DNA of 64,000 nucleotides from Paraburkholderia phytofirmans OLGA172 (GTDB lineage Bacteria > Pseudomonadota > Gammaproteobacteria > Burkholderiales > Burkholderiaceae). The notes beneath the pieces are model-generated. The model ran no database searches and had not been told where the DNA came from. It was given only the letters and a program-made list of their open reading frames with translations. Each line of letters begins with the position of its first letter. Position 1 is the stretch's first letter. Below are positions 53,483 through 63,069 of this stretch, one piece after another. A program made the translations under genes and the position numbers. The DNA lies in assembly GCF_001634365.1 (NCBI RefSeq), contig NZ_CP014580.1:62001-126000 (forward strand), in the 5' to 3' direction.

Positions 53483-53977
53483 TTACTGCGTTCCAGCAGG
53501 TGGCGGTCCCATCCGGTACCGTTGCTGCCACATCATGTTGCTCATCATCTCCTGCTGCATCCGCAGGTACTGGTCAGTCATGTATTGCCGCTGCCGAAGT
53601 TGCCCAGGCGTCATATGCGAATAATAGCCACCCATATGTCCCCCGCCCTGCCCTGCGCCACCCATCATTCCCGGACCCATCATTCGAGGACCCCACATAC
53701 CATGCATGATGGACATTGCACCCTGCATGGTGGCCCAATGTTCATCGAGCAGCTTTTGACGCTCTTTCGGATCCTGGGCCTTACGAAGCTGGTCCATCTG
53801 CGCCTGCATCTCATTCATCTTCTCCTGCCATTGCGCCACGTTCTTGTCGAATTCAGCCGGGTCTTCAGCCTGGGGGCTGGAGGCGGCTTGTGGTGGACTC
53901 GTATTCCTGGTAGCCGCATGCAGCACAGGTGTGTTTAGTGTCATGCCGATCGCTACTGCAACCAGAAGCTTTTTCAT
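53483..53977 (-). CDS. Secreted Met-rich, coiled-coil protein
   Basis: This 164-residue protein has a signal peptide (KKLLVAVAIGMTLNTPVLHA), a helical segment (DKNVAQWQEKMNEMQAQMDQLRKA) and a Met/Gly/His-rich tail (MHGMWGPRMMGPGMMGG). The tail could bind Cu(I) or Ag(I); the helical part is faintly Spy/CpxP-like. ATG 53977 marks the signal peptide; a longer frame to 54331 is not supported. A CRP/FNR-type box lies 85 bp upstream. Confidence 0.72.
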   Translation of the reverse strand: MKKLLVAVAIGMTLNTPVLHAATRNTSPPQAASSPQAEDPAEFDKNVAQWQEKMNEMQAQMDQLRKAQDPKERQKLLDEHWATMQGAMSIMHGMWGPRMMGPGMMGGAGQGGGHMGGYYSHMTPGQLRQRQYMTDQYLRMQQEMMSNMMWQQRYRMGPPPAGTQ

Positions 53978-54062
53978 GTTGTGTACCCAGGACGATGTTT
54001 CGGATGACAGGAAGGTAAAGACGAGTCCCTGTATCAGCCTACGTCTGGGCTGGCGATGCATA

Positions 54063-54076
54063 TTGATGCAGGTCAA
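54063..54076. promoter_or_regulatory. CRP/FNR-type box (TTGAT-N4-GTCAA)
   Basis: TTGATGCAGGTCAA, 85 bp before the Met-rich protein start and 418 bp before the divergent cytochrome b561 gene. The rest of 53978-54494 shows no supported gene. Confidence 0.62.
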
Positions 54077-54494
54077 ATGCGTCCGCAACGGCTCGCATCC
54101 GGCTTGAACGGCGAGATTCGTTTGAGCGACCGAACATACGTCGGGATTGGTAATTCCAGAACGACACGCGAGCCAGTGCTCCCCGCGAGTTGCGTTGGCG
54201 ATTCGGCGCCGAAGACGAGGACGAAACCATCCTTGAAACGAATTTTCTGGAGATGTTACTAGTCTGCGATGACGGCGAGATGCCCCGAAGTAATCCGAGT
54301 CAGCCGAACTCGCGCGCCCGTCATTCGTCATGACGCAAGGTCACCATACTTCGCTGGCCAGCCCGTTTGCAGCGCCTGCGTGAATGGCGCATCAATAAAT
54401 GGAGGGTGGCGTAGTCTTCTGGCTACGCGGCTCTTCGTCTGCAATAATGCTGATTACCCATTTGACGCTCGCTGATCAGCAAAGGGGAAACACC

Positions 54495-55067
54495 ATGGGG
54501 AAAATCACTGGCACCCGCTACGGTTCGATCGCCCAATTCCTCCACTGGTGTACGGCAATTCTTGTCCTCGTGGCATTCATGTATGGGCCCGGCGGACCAG
54601 AGCAGCGCGTGTACTCCTCCGTCCACGAGTTCGACCGGCGACTCCACGAGACATTGGGATTGTGCGTGTTCACGCTGGCCGTCATCCGCTTGCTGTGGCG
54701 GACTATCGATGCTCGACCCGAGCCTCCTCCGGTTTCGCGCTGGATGCGTGTCATGGCAACTGTCGTCCAGGGGCTGCTGTATATGCTTCTCCTTGCACTT
54801 CCGCTGACAGCCATCGCCGGCGCGTGGCTCGAAGGACATCCTCTGGCGCTCGTCGCCGGGGTCGAAATTCCACCTTTACTCGGCGCTTCACACAATGCGG
54901 GCGCAACCTTCGCATCGGTCCACAAGTGGCTCGGCGACGCGATCATGTGGCTCGCAGGACTTCACGCACTCGCTGCTCTTTACCATCATGTCGTCCTCAA
55001 GGATGGTGTCTTGACCACCATGCTTCCGCGCTGGTTTCCAGCAGGACGTGCAAGAACTGACCGGTGA
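54495..55067 (+). CDS. Cytochrome b561
   Basis: A 190-residue four-helix protein with haem-ligand histidines in RYGSIAQFLHWCTAILVLVAF (TM1), VHEFDRRLHETLGLCVFTLAVIRLLWR (TM2), and SVHKWLGDAIMWLAGLHALAALYHH (TM3-4). This layout is canonical for bacterial CybB-type b561. ATG 54495 follows a GGGG element. Transfers electrons in the inner membrane, probably oxidising quinol or superoxide. Confidence 0.9.
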   Translation: MGKITGTRYGSIAQFLHWCTAILVLVAFMYGPGGPEQRVYSSVHEFDRRLHETLGLCVFTLAVIRLLWRTIDARPEPPPVSRWMRVMATVVQGLLYMLLLALPLTAIAGAWLEGHPLALVAGVEIPPLLGASHNAGATFASVHKWLGDAIMWLAGLHALAALYHHVVLKDGVLTTMLPRWFPAGRARTDR

Positions 55068-55080
55068 GCCCTGAAACGTG

Positions 55081-55853
55081 CTTCTCAGAAGCGCCTGGAA
55101 AATCCGACCGACGTCAATGTGACGACCAGACCAAATGTCATAAGGCATCTGAATGGACTGCGGGTCGTGGAGATACTGGCGACACCCACCGCACCGCTCG
55201 ACCAGGTCAGTTCACCTTCTAAACGAGCGCTCGCGACGCTTTCCCTGCCTGCGGGTTACGAAGTCAAATTTGGCGGTCTGTAGACGCAGTTCAAGTGTGC
55301 TGCCCTAAATGTCGGCGTCGCGGCAATGGTGGCGCTAACGCTGGGCATACTGACGTTGCGGTTCGACGGTTTGCTAGTACCTGGCCTGATATTGTTGCAA
55401 ATGCCACTCGCGTTCCCGGGAGGGGCAGTCGCCCTTGTGGTGAGCGGCGCTGGACTGAACGCCATCGGCCTGATTGTCTTCCCTACCGTGATTGGGGTGA
55501 GTTTGAATTACGGCATCGTGTTACTGCGACTGGTGAAGCGGAACGAAGCGCAAGGATTCTCCGTAGTTGACGCTGTACGCGACGCGGTCGAGGTGCGCTT
55601 TCGGCCAATTCCGCGGACCGTCCTGACGGCATCGCCACGTCTGTCGCCTACGGCTCGTGGCTTCGACAAGGGAGCGGCATCGGAACAGGGTCCGGCTATC
55701 GTTACGCTGAGCGGCCTGGTCTGGAACGGTCTGCCAGGTACAAACCTGTTACCGGCCCTCTACGTGTGCAGGCGTGCAAAGCAGCGTCGGAAGGTAACCT
55801 GGACCCGTCGGGCTGGAACGTCGCCCGATATCACCGGTAGCGCTTCATATTGA
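55081..55853 (+). pseudogene. Fragment of CzcA/HME-type RND efflux pump
   Basis: In one frame, IRHLNGLRVVEILATPTA and LSLPAGYEVKFGGL match the end of an RND porter domain. A TAG (55281-55283) then interrupts, and the frame resumes with TLGILTLRF, MPLAFPGGAVALVVSGAG, GVSLNYGIVLLRLVKR and LLPALYV of the C-terminal membrane domain. Roughly the last quarter of a CzcA-like protein remains with degraded segments. Non-functional. Confidence 0.75.
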
Positions 55854-55912
55854 TTTCGCGTCGACGTGCGACCATGCCACCGTCGAACCGGACAATTCCA
55901 GAATCGAGAAAA

Positions 55913-57121
55913 ATGCAGACCGACATCAAGCCTCCCGCCCGCACGCTCAGCCAGATTCCTCGTAGCATCTGGATGCTCGGCTTCGTCAGCATGTTCATGG
56001 ACATCTCGTCGGAGATGATCCACAGCCTCCTACCGATGTTCCTGGTGACGAGTCTGGGAGCGAGCGCCATGATGGTTGGCCTCATTGAAGGTGTCGCGGA
56101 AGCGACTGCGCCCATCGTGAAAGTCTTTTCCGGTGCACTGAGCGACTATCTTGGCAACCGGAAATGGCTCGCCGTCATTGGTTACGGCATGGGCGCACTC
56201 AGCAAGCCGCTTTTTGCACTTGCCCCGACGGCAGGAATTGTCCTGACGGCGCGCGTCGCGGACCGAATCGGGAAAGGTCTGCGGGGGGCCCCGCGCGACG
56301 CGCTCGTAGCGGATATCACGCCCCCGCATCTGCGTGGTGCCGCGTATGGCCTCCGCCAGGCGCTGGACACCATCGGCGCCTTCGTCGGTCCATTACTGGC
56401 CGTCGTGTTGATGCTGCTTTGGTCAAACAACTTCCGTCTGGTGTTCTGGGTGGCCGTGATTCCAGGCATCGCCGCCGTAACGTTGCTTGTAATCGGCGTC
56501 AGGGAGCCGCCGCATCCGTCAGGTGCGAAACGCATCAATCCGTTGAAGCTCGAAAACCTGAAGAAGCTGAGCAGGTCGTACTGGTGGGTAGTGTTTGTCG
56601 GCGCGGTGTTCACACTCGCACGGTTCAGTGAGGCGTTTCTCGTCCTGCGCGCCATGCAAGGCGACGTACCCGTGGCGCTAGTGCCGCTCGTCATGGTCGT
56701 GATGAACCTGGTGTATTCGGCGTCGGCTTACCCCTTTGGCAAGTTAGCCGACGTGATGAGCCACACCCGACTGCTAGCCATGGGTCTCGTCGTGCTGATT
56801 ATGTCGGATGTCGTGCTTGCGCACGGAAGCCACTGGCCACTCGTGCTGCTCGGCGTCGCTCTGTGGGGCCTGCACATGGGGCTCACGCAAGGTCTGCTGG
56901 CGACCATGGTCGCGCAAGTAGCGCCGCCCGAGCTGAAAGGGACAGCGTTTGGCTTCTTCAACGTCACGAGCGGATTGGCAACGCTTGTGGCAAGTCTCGT
57001 CGCCGGCGAGCTCTGGGACCGGTTTGGAGCAGGCACAACGTTCTATGCAGGCGCTGGATTCTGTATCGCGACGCTGATTGCGCTCGTCGCGAGGACAACG
57101 ACGTCTGGCGGTAAAGCATGA
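55913..57121 (+). CDS. MFS transporter
   Basis: This 402-residue, 12-segment major facilitator protein opens IWMLGFVSMFMDISSEMIHSLLPMFL, with the TM2-3 loop GALSDYLGNRKWLAVIGYG and RIGKGLRGAPRDALVADI. The last pattern is frequent in MFS proteins near metal and stress genes of proteobacteria. Start 55913 is favoured; 55874 is possible. It overlaps the PAP2 gene by ATGA. Substrate unknown. Confidence 0.83.
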   Translation: MQTDIKPPARTLSQIPRSIWMLGFVSMFMDISSEMIHSLLPMFLVTSLGASAMMVGLIEGVAEATAPIVKVFSGALSDYLGNRKWLAVIGYGMGALSKPLFALAPTAGIVLTARVADRIGKGLRGAPRDALVADITPPHLRGAAYGLRQALDTIGAFVGPLLAVVLMLLWSNNFRLVFWVAVIPGIAAVTLLVIGVREPPHPSGAKRINPLKLENLKKLSRSYWWVVFVGAVFTLARFSEAFLVLRAMQGDVPVALVPLVMVVMNLVYSASAYPFGKLADVMSHTRLLAMGLVVLIMSDVVLAHGSHWPLVLLGVALWGLHMGLTQGLLATMVAQVAPPELKGTAFGFFNVTSGLATLVASLVAGELWDRFGAGTTFYAGAGFCIATLIALVARTTTSGGKA

Positions 57122-57879
57122 ACTGGCGTTTGCTCTTCAAGCGCATCGGAATTCGCAACCTGCTCGTTGCCGGCGTACTAGCCGTAGGTGGTACGTGGCT
57201 TTTCCTTGGCGTGCTGGAGGATGTCGTGAGTGGGGACCCGCTTGTTGCGGTCGACGTCAGGATTCACGCGGCGCTCCAATCTATCCGTTTCCCGCTACTC
57301 GACTCCCTTATGGTTGCCGCCTCGGAACTGGGCGATGCTGCCGTCACCATTCCAGTCATCCTCGTCGTGCTTGCGTGGTTCGTGGGCCAGAGGCGGCTGC
57401 GAAGCGCTGCTTACTGGATTCTGACGGTCCTGTTTGCACAGGTCTTCGTCGTCACGCTGAAGTTTGCCATGCGCCGTGCGCGACCGTCATCGATGTACGA
57501 AGGCATACAGGGATTTTCCTTTCCCAGCAATCATGCGACGCTGAGCGTCGTCACCTATGGCTTTCTGGCGTTTTTCGTTGCGCGCGCGTGGGGCAGCGCG
57601 GCACGGCTACGTATTGCGACTGTCACCGCACTCTTCATTCTTCTGATTTCGTTCTCACGCCTTTATCTGGGCGTGCACTGGTTTTCTGACGTGCTCGCCG
57701 GAATCAGCTTCGGTGTGGCATGGATAGCAATGGCAGCAGTGCTGCATCGTGTAGGGGATGAAAACGGAAGGTGTTCTTCTTCCCTAGGCGTGGCGTCCTT
57801 CGTGACCTTTGTCATCAGTGCGACGGTGCACATCATCATGCAACACGGTGTGAACATGGCCCTCTACGTCCCCAGGTAG
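57118..57879 (+). CDS. PAP2-family membrane phosphatase
   Basis: A 253-residue protein with about six transmembrane helices and the three phosphatase motifs: KFAMRRARPSS, FPSNHAT and SRLYLGVHWFSDVL. It dephosphorylates lipid phosphates such as undecaprenyl or phosphatidyl-glycerol phosphate. Coupled to the MFS gene. It ends ten bases before the IS6 copy; the frame stops before the IS, so truncation is not evident. Confidence 0.88.
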   Translation: MNWRLLFKRIGIRNLLVAGVLAVGGTWLFLGVLEDVVSGDPLVAVDVRIHAALQSIRFPLLDSLMVAASELGDAAVTIPVILVVLAWFVGQRRLRSAAYWILTVLFAQVFVVTLKFAMRRARPSSMYEGIQGFSFPSNHATLSVVTYGFLAFFVARAWGSAARLRIATVTALFILLISFSRLYLGVHWFSDVLAGISFGVAWIAMAAVLHRVGDENGRCSSSLGVASFVTFVISATVHIIMQHGVNMALYVPR

Positions 57880-57888
57880 CGTGTTGGC

Positions 57889-58729
57889 GGGTTCTGTCGC
57901 GATAACGGCGGACGGACAATTCTGATCGATATCGTAGGACTGCTTACATAACCAGCGAGTAGAACTGCTCGGCGGCTGATGGATGGGTGTCTTTTTCCGC
58001 CCGCATTTGTCCTTTGCGAATCATGTGCATGACCTCGATGCCAGACAGAATGATGCGCGCGCACCGAAAATCCTTGAAGCCCAGCATCGGTTTGACGATA
58101 CGTTTGATGGCCCGGTGATCCTGCTCCACAATGTTGTTCAGGTACTTGCATAGCCGAATCCTGATCGGTGTTTCCCGCTCGGCATTGATCGCCTGAAGAG
58201 CGGCCAGATTCGCGCCGCTTTTGTCAATCGTCACAGTCTCCGGCGCGCCGTTCTGGTCGATTGCCTTTTCGAAATATCGTCGCGCAGCAACCTTGTCCCG
58301 ACGGGCCCGAAACAAAAAGTCGACCGTGTCTCCGGCCTTGTCCAAAGCGCGATACAAGTATTTCCACTGGCCGCGCACCTTGATGTACGTCTCGTCCATC
58401 CGCCAGCTCTTGCCCACCGGGCGCTTGTGCTTGCGGAAGGCTTTTTCGAACAGCGGCACCAGCGTGATCACCCATCGGTGCACGGTCGAATGATCGACCT
58501 CGATACCGTGTTCCGCAATCATCTCTTCGAGATCACGCAGACTCAGCGAATACGCCACGTACCACCGAACGCACAGCAGGATCACGTCCACAGGGAAATG
58601 CAGCCGCTTCAGAACTTTCGCGACGCCCGGCGGCAACGCTTTCCGGCAAATGCGTTCTTTCTTCACCGGCGCTTCGGACACATTTTTCATGCCCCAATTT
58701 TACCCTACCGCCTTATCGCGACAGAACCC
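57889..58729 (-). mobile_element. IS6-family element, copy 1
   Basis: 841 bp bounded by inverted repeats GGGTTCTGTCGCGATAA. Flanking octamers (GTGTTGGC and TGGCACCT) differ, so no target duplication remains. It is inverted relative to an apparently identical copy starting at 63394. Confidence 0.9.
57944..58690 (-). CDS. IS6-family transposase, copy 1
   Basis: A 248-residue DDE transposase: helix-turn-helix LSLRDLEEMIAEHGIEVDHSTVHRW, catalytic core MDETYIKVRGQWKYLYRALDK (first D), TIDKSGANLAALQ (second D), NIVEQDHRAIKR (E). Full length and intact. IS6 enzymes make cointegrates and adjacent deletions or inversions. Confidence 0.93.
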   Translation of the reverse strand: MKNVSEAPVKKERICRKALPPGVAKVLKRLHFPVDVILLCVRWYVAYSLSLRDLEEMIAEHGIEVDHSTVHRWVITLVPLFEKAFRKHKRPVGKSWRMDETYIKVRGQWKYLYRALDKAGDTVDFLFRARRDKVAARRYFEKAIDQNGAPETVTIDKSGANLAALQAINAERETPIRIRLCKYLNNIVEQDHRAIKRIVKPMLGFKDFRCARIILSGIEVMHMIRKGQMRAEKDTHPSAAEQFYSLVM

Positions 58730-59145
58730 TGGCACCTGCCCAAAATTGTCTGATCCTTATGGCACTTGTCCGAAAAACATAGCTGTCCTTCGCCTAATAT
58801 TGTCCTCATGAGTGGTTGGGCCATATTGGCCACTCTCCGCAAAACGCGGTCGCGAGTGTGAGTTATCTGTAACGACATGGCCATGTCGTGGAAGAGGTTC
58901 CATGCTATGGAGGACGCTGCCTGGGCAAGAACCTGGCAATCAATGGCATTGCCCCGCAAACACCAGTATTTGACTCGGTTGCCGCCCTCCGTCCTTGGCA
59001 CGCCTCCTGCCCATCATTGACTGGACGGAGCAGTCTTCTGTTCATTTTCTTTAATCCGTAGTTTGTTAAGGGGCAAAGGACACGGCCAGGAAGCTGCCAG
59101 CCCCCAATTGCGATAGAAACTAAATGCTAAACAAATGAGGCAAAA
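58730..59145. other. Non-coding segment before the sulfatase gene
   Basis: 416 bases of mixed composition, becoming AT-rich near 59040. Short frames here show no recognisable protein. Possible promoter for the sulfatase near 59030-59130 but not defined. Confidence 0.4.
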
Positions 59146-61125
59146 ATGTTACCCAAGCGAACTCTCACCAATTTAACCGATGACGAGCAAGATAAATCCA
59201 AGGTTGCCCCGCATACTGGCAATGTGAATTTGTCAAGGCGCAATGTATTAAAAGGTGCAGCTGCGGTCGCGGCTAGCTCGATATTACCTGCCCACGGGAA
59301 TGAAGGATCTTCACCCGGATCAGCTAGACCCAATATCTTATTTATAGTTGTTGATGAATTGCGCTTCCCGACTGTTTTTCCCACCGGAGTCACAAGCGCG
59401 GCTCAGTTTATGCATAAATTCATGCCAAATACCTTTTCATTATGGAGCGGCGGGGTAAAGTTTTCAAATCACAATTCCGCTGCCACAATGTGCTCTCCGT
59501 CTCGCGGCGTATTGGTTACCGGACTTTATAGTCACCAAACCTGGATGGCTACGACGATCATCCCAAATCCCAGCACAAATATATCCGACTCTCCACCGCT
59601 CCATCCGGGCTTTCCAACCTATGGGAAGTTATTTCAAGATGCTGGCTATGCGACTCCCTATATTGGAAAGTGGCATTTATCTGTCCCTCATCAACCTGAT
59701 GGGAAAGGTCTCCTTTCTTTGTTTGGTTTTCAGGGGCTTACCGACCCTGATCCAACAGGTTTTAATTTGCAAGGCACTTATGGTGACATGAACAACCCAT
59801 CGAGTCCCTATTACAGCGATGGATATATCGCTGATCAGGCGTCCGCCTGGCTTAGCAATAAACATCCCGGCGATCAACCTTGGTGCCTTACGGTCGGCTT
59901 TGTAAACCCGCATGATCAAGAATTTTTTCCCGCGGGCACGGAATATCAAACCTTCACCAATTTATTTGACAACTCAATCAGCAAATTGAATCCAGATGAT
60001 TATAACCAGCACGCTAATTATTCTGTGCAAGTTTGTGCTGAATCTGTAATTTGGTCAACTAACGTTTTGGCCAATCCTCCCAGCTATGGGTATCCAAGCA
60101 TTCCACCCAACTGGGAATCCCTTGAAAGGCTGCGAGCCAATAAGCCTGCATGGCAATCGGTGACAAGACAATTTTTCGAGATGCAATTTGGAGGCGTTTC
60201 TGGCAGTGTGGAAAGCACAAATTTTTCTATCGCACCTTATCCAAACACCACTACGTATCCTGGCTATTCCCTGGCTGGAAATTATGGCATCGGACTTTCG
60301 CCATATAGCTACTGGCAGCGATCGATGGATACGTATACCTTGCTCATGTCTATTGTGGATCATAAAATCGGCCAGGTAATTCAATCGCTTCCAAAAAACG
60401 TAGCTAGCAACACCATCATCATTTTTACGTCCGACCACGGCGATTATGCGGGTTCTCACGGTTTAGTGGCCGGCAAGGCGGGCTCTTTGTATGCCGAAGC
60501 GATTCGGGTACCATTGATTGTGTTCGATCCTACAGGTCGATTTACCGGCGACATTGACACGATTCGCACACAATTAACCTCCTCTGTCGATATAATGCCC
60601 ATGTTGGTAAGTTTTGCCTATGGTGGCAGTCGTTCCTGGATGCGGGGCGATTTGGCTACAATTTACCGGGGCCGTTACGATATGTTTCCGTTACTGAAAT
60701 CCTATAATGAGCCAGGTCGCGATTACGCTCTATTTGCATCCGATGAAGTTCTGTCTTCTACATTTGATTTTGCAACTGCACCCGATCCTGTTACGAATAA
60801 CCAAACACCATCTCATATTGTCGGCATGATTACTGAAAAAAGTAAATTGGGCGTTTATTCAAATTGGCAGCCAAAGTCAGTTGATGTGGTCTCAGCCAGT
60901 CAGCAGAGTGAATATTACAATTACTCAACACCACACGGCAAATTAGAGCTGAACAATACGTATTCAATCGAACCGATCGCCGCCGAAATGAAAGAATTGC
61001 TTTTTAATGAGCTTGTGCCTAATGAACTCGAAGCTCCCCTGCCTAATGCCTTGCAGGCGGTTCATGCGACAGCGCAAGCCGCATTTTTGGCGTTTCTGGC
61101 TTTGTCTGAAAATTCTGGGGAGTGA
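59146..61125 (+). CDS. Tat-exported sulfatase (type I, cysteine-type)
   Basis: A 659-residue protein with twin-arginine signal (LSRRNVLKGAAAVAASSILPAHG, residues 29-51). The alkaline-phosphatase-superfamily sulfatase domain follows, with metal site VVDELR (D70), formylglycine motif C116-S-P-S-R in ATMCSPSRGVLVTG, IGKWHLS, and IFTSDHGDYAGSHG. The CxPSR motif needs a formylglycine-generating enzyme, not seen here. AT-richer codon use than all neighbours marks recent acquisition; it sits between inverted IS6 copies. Substrate unknown. Confidence 0.87.
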   Translation: MLPKRTLTNLTDDEQDKSKVAPHTGNVNLSRRNVLKGAAAVAASSILPAHGNEGSSPGSARPNILFIVVDELRFPTVFPTGVTSAAQFMHKFMPNTFSLWSGGVKFSNHNSAATMCSPSRGVLVTGLYSHQTWMATTIIPNPSTNISDSPPLHPGFPTYGKLFQDAGYATPYIGKWHLSVPHQPDGKGLLSLFGFQGLTDPDPTGFNLQGTYGDMNNPSSPYYSDGYIADQASAWLSNKHPGDQPWCLTVGFVNPHDQEFFPAGTEYQTFTNLFDNSISKLNPDDYNQHANYSVQVCAESVIWSTNVLANPPSYGYPSIPPNWESLERLRANKPAWQSVTRQFFEMQFGGVSGSVESTNFSIAPYPNTTTYPGYSLAGNYGIGLSPYSYWQRSMDTYTLLMSIVDHKIGQVIQSLPKNVASNTIIIFTSDHGDYAGSHGLVAGKAGSLYAEAIRVPLIVFDPTGRFTGDIDTIRTQLTSSVDIMPMLVSFAYGGSRSWMRGDLATIYRGRYDMFPLLKSYNEPGRDYALFASDEVLSSTFDFATAPDPVTNNQTPSHIVGMITEKSKLGVYSNWQPKSVDVVSASQQSEYYNYSTPHGKLELNNTYSIEPIAAEMKELLFNELVPNELEAPLPNALQAVHATAQAAFLAFLALSENSGE

Positions 61126-61295
61126 GAATTTTCCATTAATCAACCAGAAGGTTATCTGATAATCTCTCTGCAGTCATCGCATTACACACAAGTCATGACG
61201 AATGGGTTGTAAACAAATCCGAGAAGCTTGCGATTACCCACATCTTGATCATAAATTCTGCTAATCTGAAAACGTTTAGGATAACGATCCTAAGA

Positions 61296-61395
61296 ATGGC
61301 AAGGAAAGAACAGGCGGATGACGAAGCATGGCTGGATCACGAGATTGTAGAGAGCGAATTTCAGGACATCCGGCTCCGCAAGCGGTTTGGAAGGT
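61296..61395 (+). pseudogene. N-terminal fragment of IS4/Tn5-type transposase
   Basis: About 33 codons (ARKEQADDEAWLDHEIVESEF, then QDIRLRKRFGRL) resemble the start of IS4-family transposases related to Tn5. Homology then ends, before the IS30 terminus at about 61420. The remaining gene is missing. Confidence 0.6.
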
Positions 61396-61419
61396 TGTGT
61401 CGCGATAAGGCTGGGCGGT

Positions 61420-62511
61420 TTCAAGAGTGAAGCGCAACAGGGGCTAATGAATGGAAGCTGAGTGTATCGAAGCGGTTGCGAGCATACGTTCGAAGACCTC
61501 GAATGGCGAATGAAATGCATGGGTAGCGCGAGGTCGGCTGTTGAGGCTGTCGGCGATGGCATCGAGTTCGTCCTGACTGTAGATCGAGAGGTCAGTACCC
61601 TTCGGCAGATACTGCCGCAGCAGCCCGTTGGTGTTCTCGCAGGTACCGCGTTGCCATGGACTGTGCGGATCGCAGAAGTACACGCGCACGCCGGTGGCGG
61701 CGCTGAGCTCCTGATGCCGGGTCATTTCCTTACCCTGGTCGTAGGTGAAGCTCTGGCGCAGTGGGGCGGCGATCGAATTCAGTTTGGCAGTGAAGCCCGC
61801 CAGTGCCGAGGCGGCGGTGGCGTCTTCCATCTTCGCCAGCAGCACCAGGCGACTGGTGCGCTCAACCAGCACGCCGACGGAAGACTGGTTGCCGGCGCCC
61901 TTGATGAAGTCACCTTCCCAGTGACCTGGCATCACCCGGTCGTAGACCTCAGGCGGCCGCACATGGATGCTCACCATGTCGGGGATCTGGCCGCGCCGGT
62001 CAGTGCCCCGCTTGCGTGACATCCGCGTGCTGTGGCCGTGGCGCAGACAGGCGATCAGCTGACGGCGCAGCTCACCGCGTGGCTGGGCATAGATGGCGGT
62101 GTAGATGGTCTCGTGCGAGACGTGCTGGGTCGGATCGTTGGGCCACATGCGCTTGAGCGTACCTGAGATCTGCTGGGGCGACCACTTCCATTCCAGCAGG
62201 GTGAGTACGACGCGCCACGACATGCTTTGAGGGTGCAGCTTGGGACATGTGCGCGCAGCCTCGCGTCGGCTCGTGCTGAGCCACTGCGCCGGGGCAGACG
62301 CATAGCCCACGACAGAACACGTGTTCCTGGTCAGCTCGCGGCTCACAGTTGATGCCGGGCGCCCGAGTGTTCGGGCCATGGCCCGAACACTCGAACCCTG
62401 CTGCTTCATGCTTGCAATGGTCATGCGCTCTTCAGGCTGAAGCTGTTGATACGTTCTTCTTTTTTGCATGTGCGCACCTTACACGAGGAAGGTGTTGCAC
62501 TTCAGATTTGA
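61420..62511 (-). mobile_element. IS30-family element
   Basis: Imperfect terminal repeats: TCAAGAGTGAAGCGCAACA at the left and the reverse complement of TCAAATCTGAAGTGCAACA at the right. Encloses one intact transposase gene. Length about 1.09 kb is standard. Borders are approximate to a few bases. Confidence 0.8.
61444..62469 (-). CDS. IS30-family transposase
   Basis: A 341-residue protein with an N-terminal HTH (QLQPEERMTIASMKQQGSSVRAMARTLGRPASTVSRELTRN). The central region is PQQISGTLKR ... HVSHETIYTAIY and the DDE core includes GHWEGDFIKG, VLVERTSR, FTYDQGKEM, and DPHSPWQRGTCENTNGLLRQYLPKG. All catalytic residues appear present. Confidence 0.93.
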   Translation of the reverse strand: MQKRRTYQQLQPEERMTIASMKQQGSSVRAMARTLGRPASTVSRELTRNTCSVVGYASAPAQWLSTSRREAARTCPKLHPQSMSWRVVLTLLEWKWSPQQISGTLKRMWPNDPTQHVSHETIYTAIYAQPRGELRRQLIACLRHGHSTRMSRKRGTDRRGQIPDMVSIHVRPPEVYDRVMPGHWEGDFIKGAGNQSSVGVLVERTSRLVLLAKMEDATAASALAGFTAKLNSIAAPLRQSFTYDQGKEMTRHQELSAATGVRVYFCDPHSPWQRGTCENTNGLLRQYLPKGTDLSIYSQDELDAIADSLNSRPRATHAFHSPFEVFERMLATASIHSASIH

Positions 62512-62555
62512 TCGCGCCCTGGCAAGGCGAAAAGTTGCGCAATTTTAAGGATTCC

Positions 62556-63069
62556 TTACATGACCAACGAATAGAATTGCTCGGCGGCAGTTCGTGAGAC
62601 GCCATCAGCTTTCATCTGCCCTTTCCTGATCATATGCATCGTTTCGATGCCCGACAGGATGATGCGGGCACAACGAAAATTCTTGAACCCCAGCATCGGC
62701 CGGGTACGGCGCTTGATCGCCCGGTGGTCCTGTTCGATGAGATTATTCAGATACTTGTTCTGGCGGACCTTGATCGGCGTGTCGCGCTCGGCATTGAGGG
62801 CCTCCAGCGCAGCCAGATTGGAGCCGCTTTTGTCGATCATTACCGTCTCGGGTTCGCCATTATGGGAGATCGATTTTTCGAAGTAGCGCTTCGCCGCAGC
62901 CTTGTCACGATGGGCCCGTAACAGACAATCGATGGTGTGACCGGCCTTGTCGACGGCGCGGTACAAGTATTTCCACTGGCCCCGTACCTTAATGTAGGTC
63001 TCATCGACGCGCCAGCTCTTGCCGACGGGGCGCTTGCGATGACGAAACGCTTTCTCCAGCACCGGCAAC
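62556..63069 (-). pseudogene. 5'-truncated IS6-family transposase (second type)
   Basis: Encodes the C-terminal 171 residues (VLEKAFRHRKRPVGKSWRVDETYIKVRGQ to EQFYSLVM), similar but not identical to the transposase of copy 1. The N-terminus is lost where the next IS6 end (GGCTCTGTCAC) begins at 63070. The catalytic triad is retained but there is no start or HTH. Confidence 0.82.

Noticed and set aside
54399..54494. Longer start for the second cytochrome b561
   Set aside because: The upstream residues are not family-like and ATG 54495 has a purine-rich ribosome site and starts the conserved RYGSIAQFLHW region.
57881..58737. Target-site duplication around IS6 copy 1
   Set aside because: The flanking octamers GTGTTGGC and TGGCACCT do not match directly, nor did they match the visible flank of copy 2 in either orientation.
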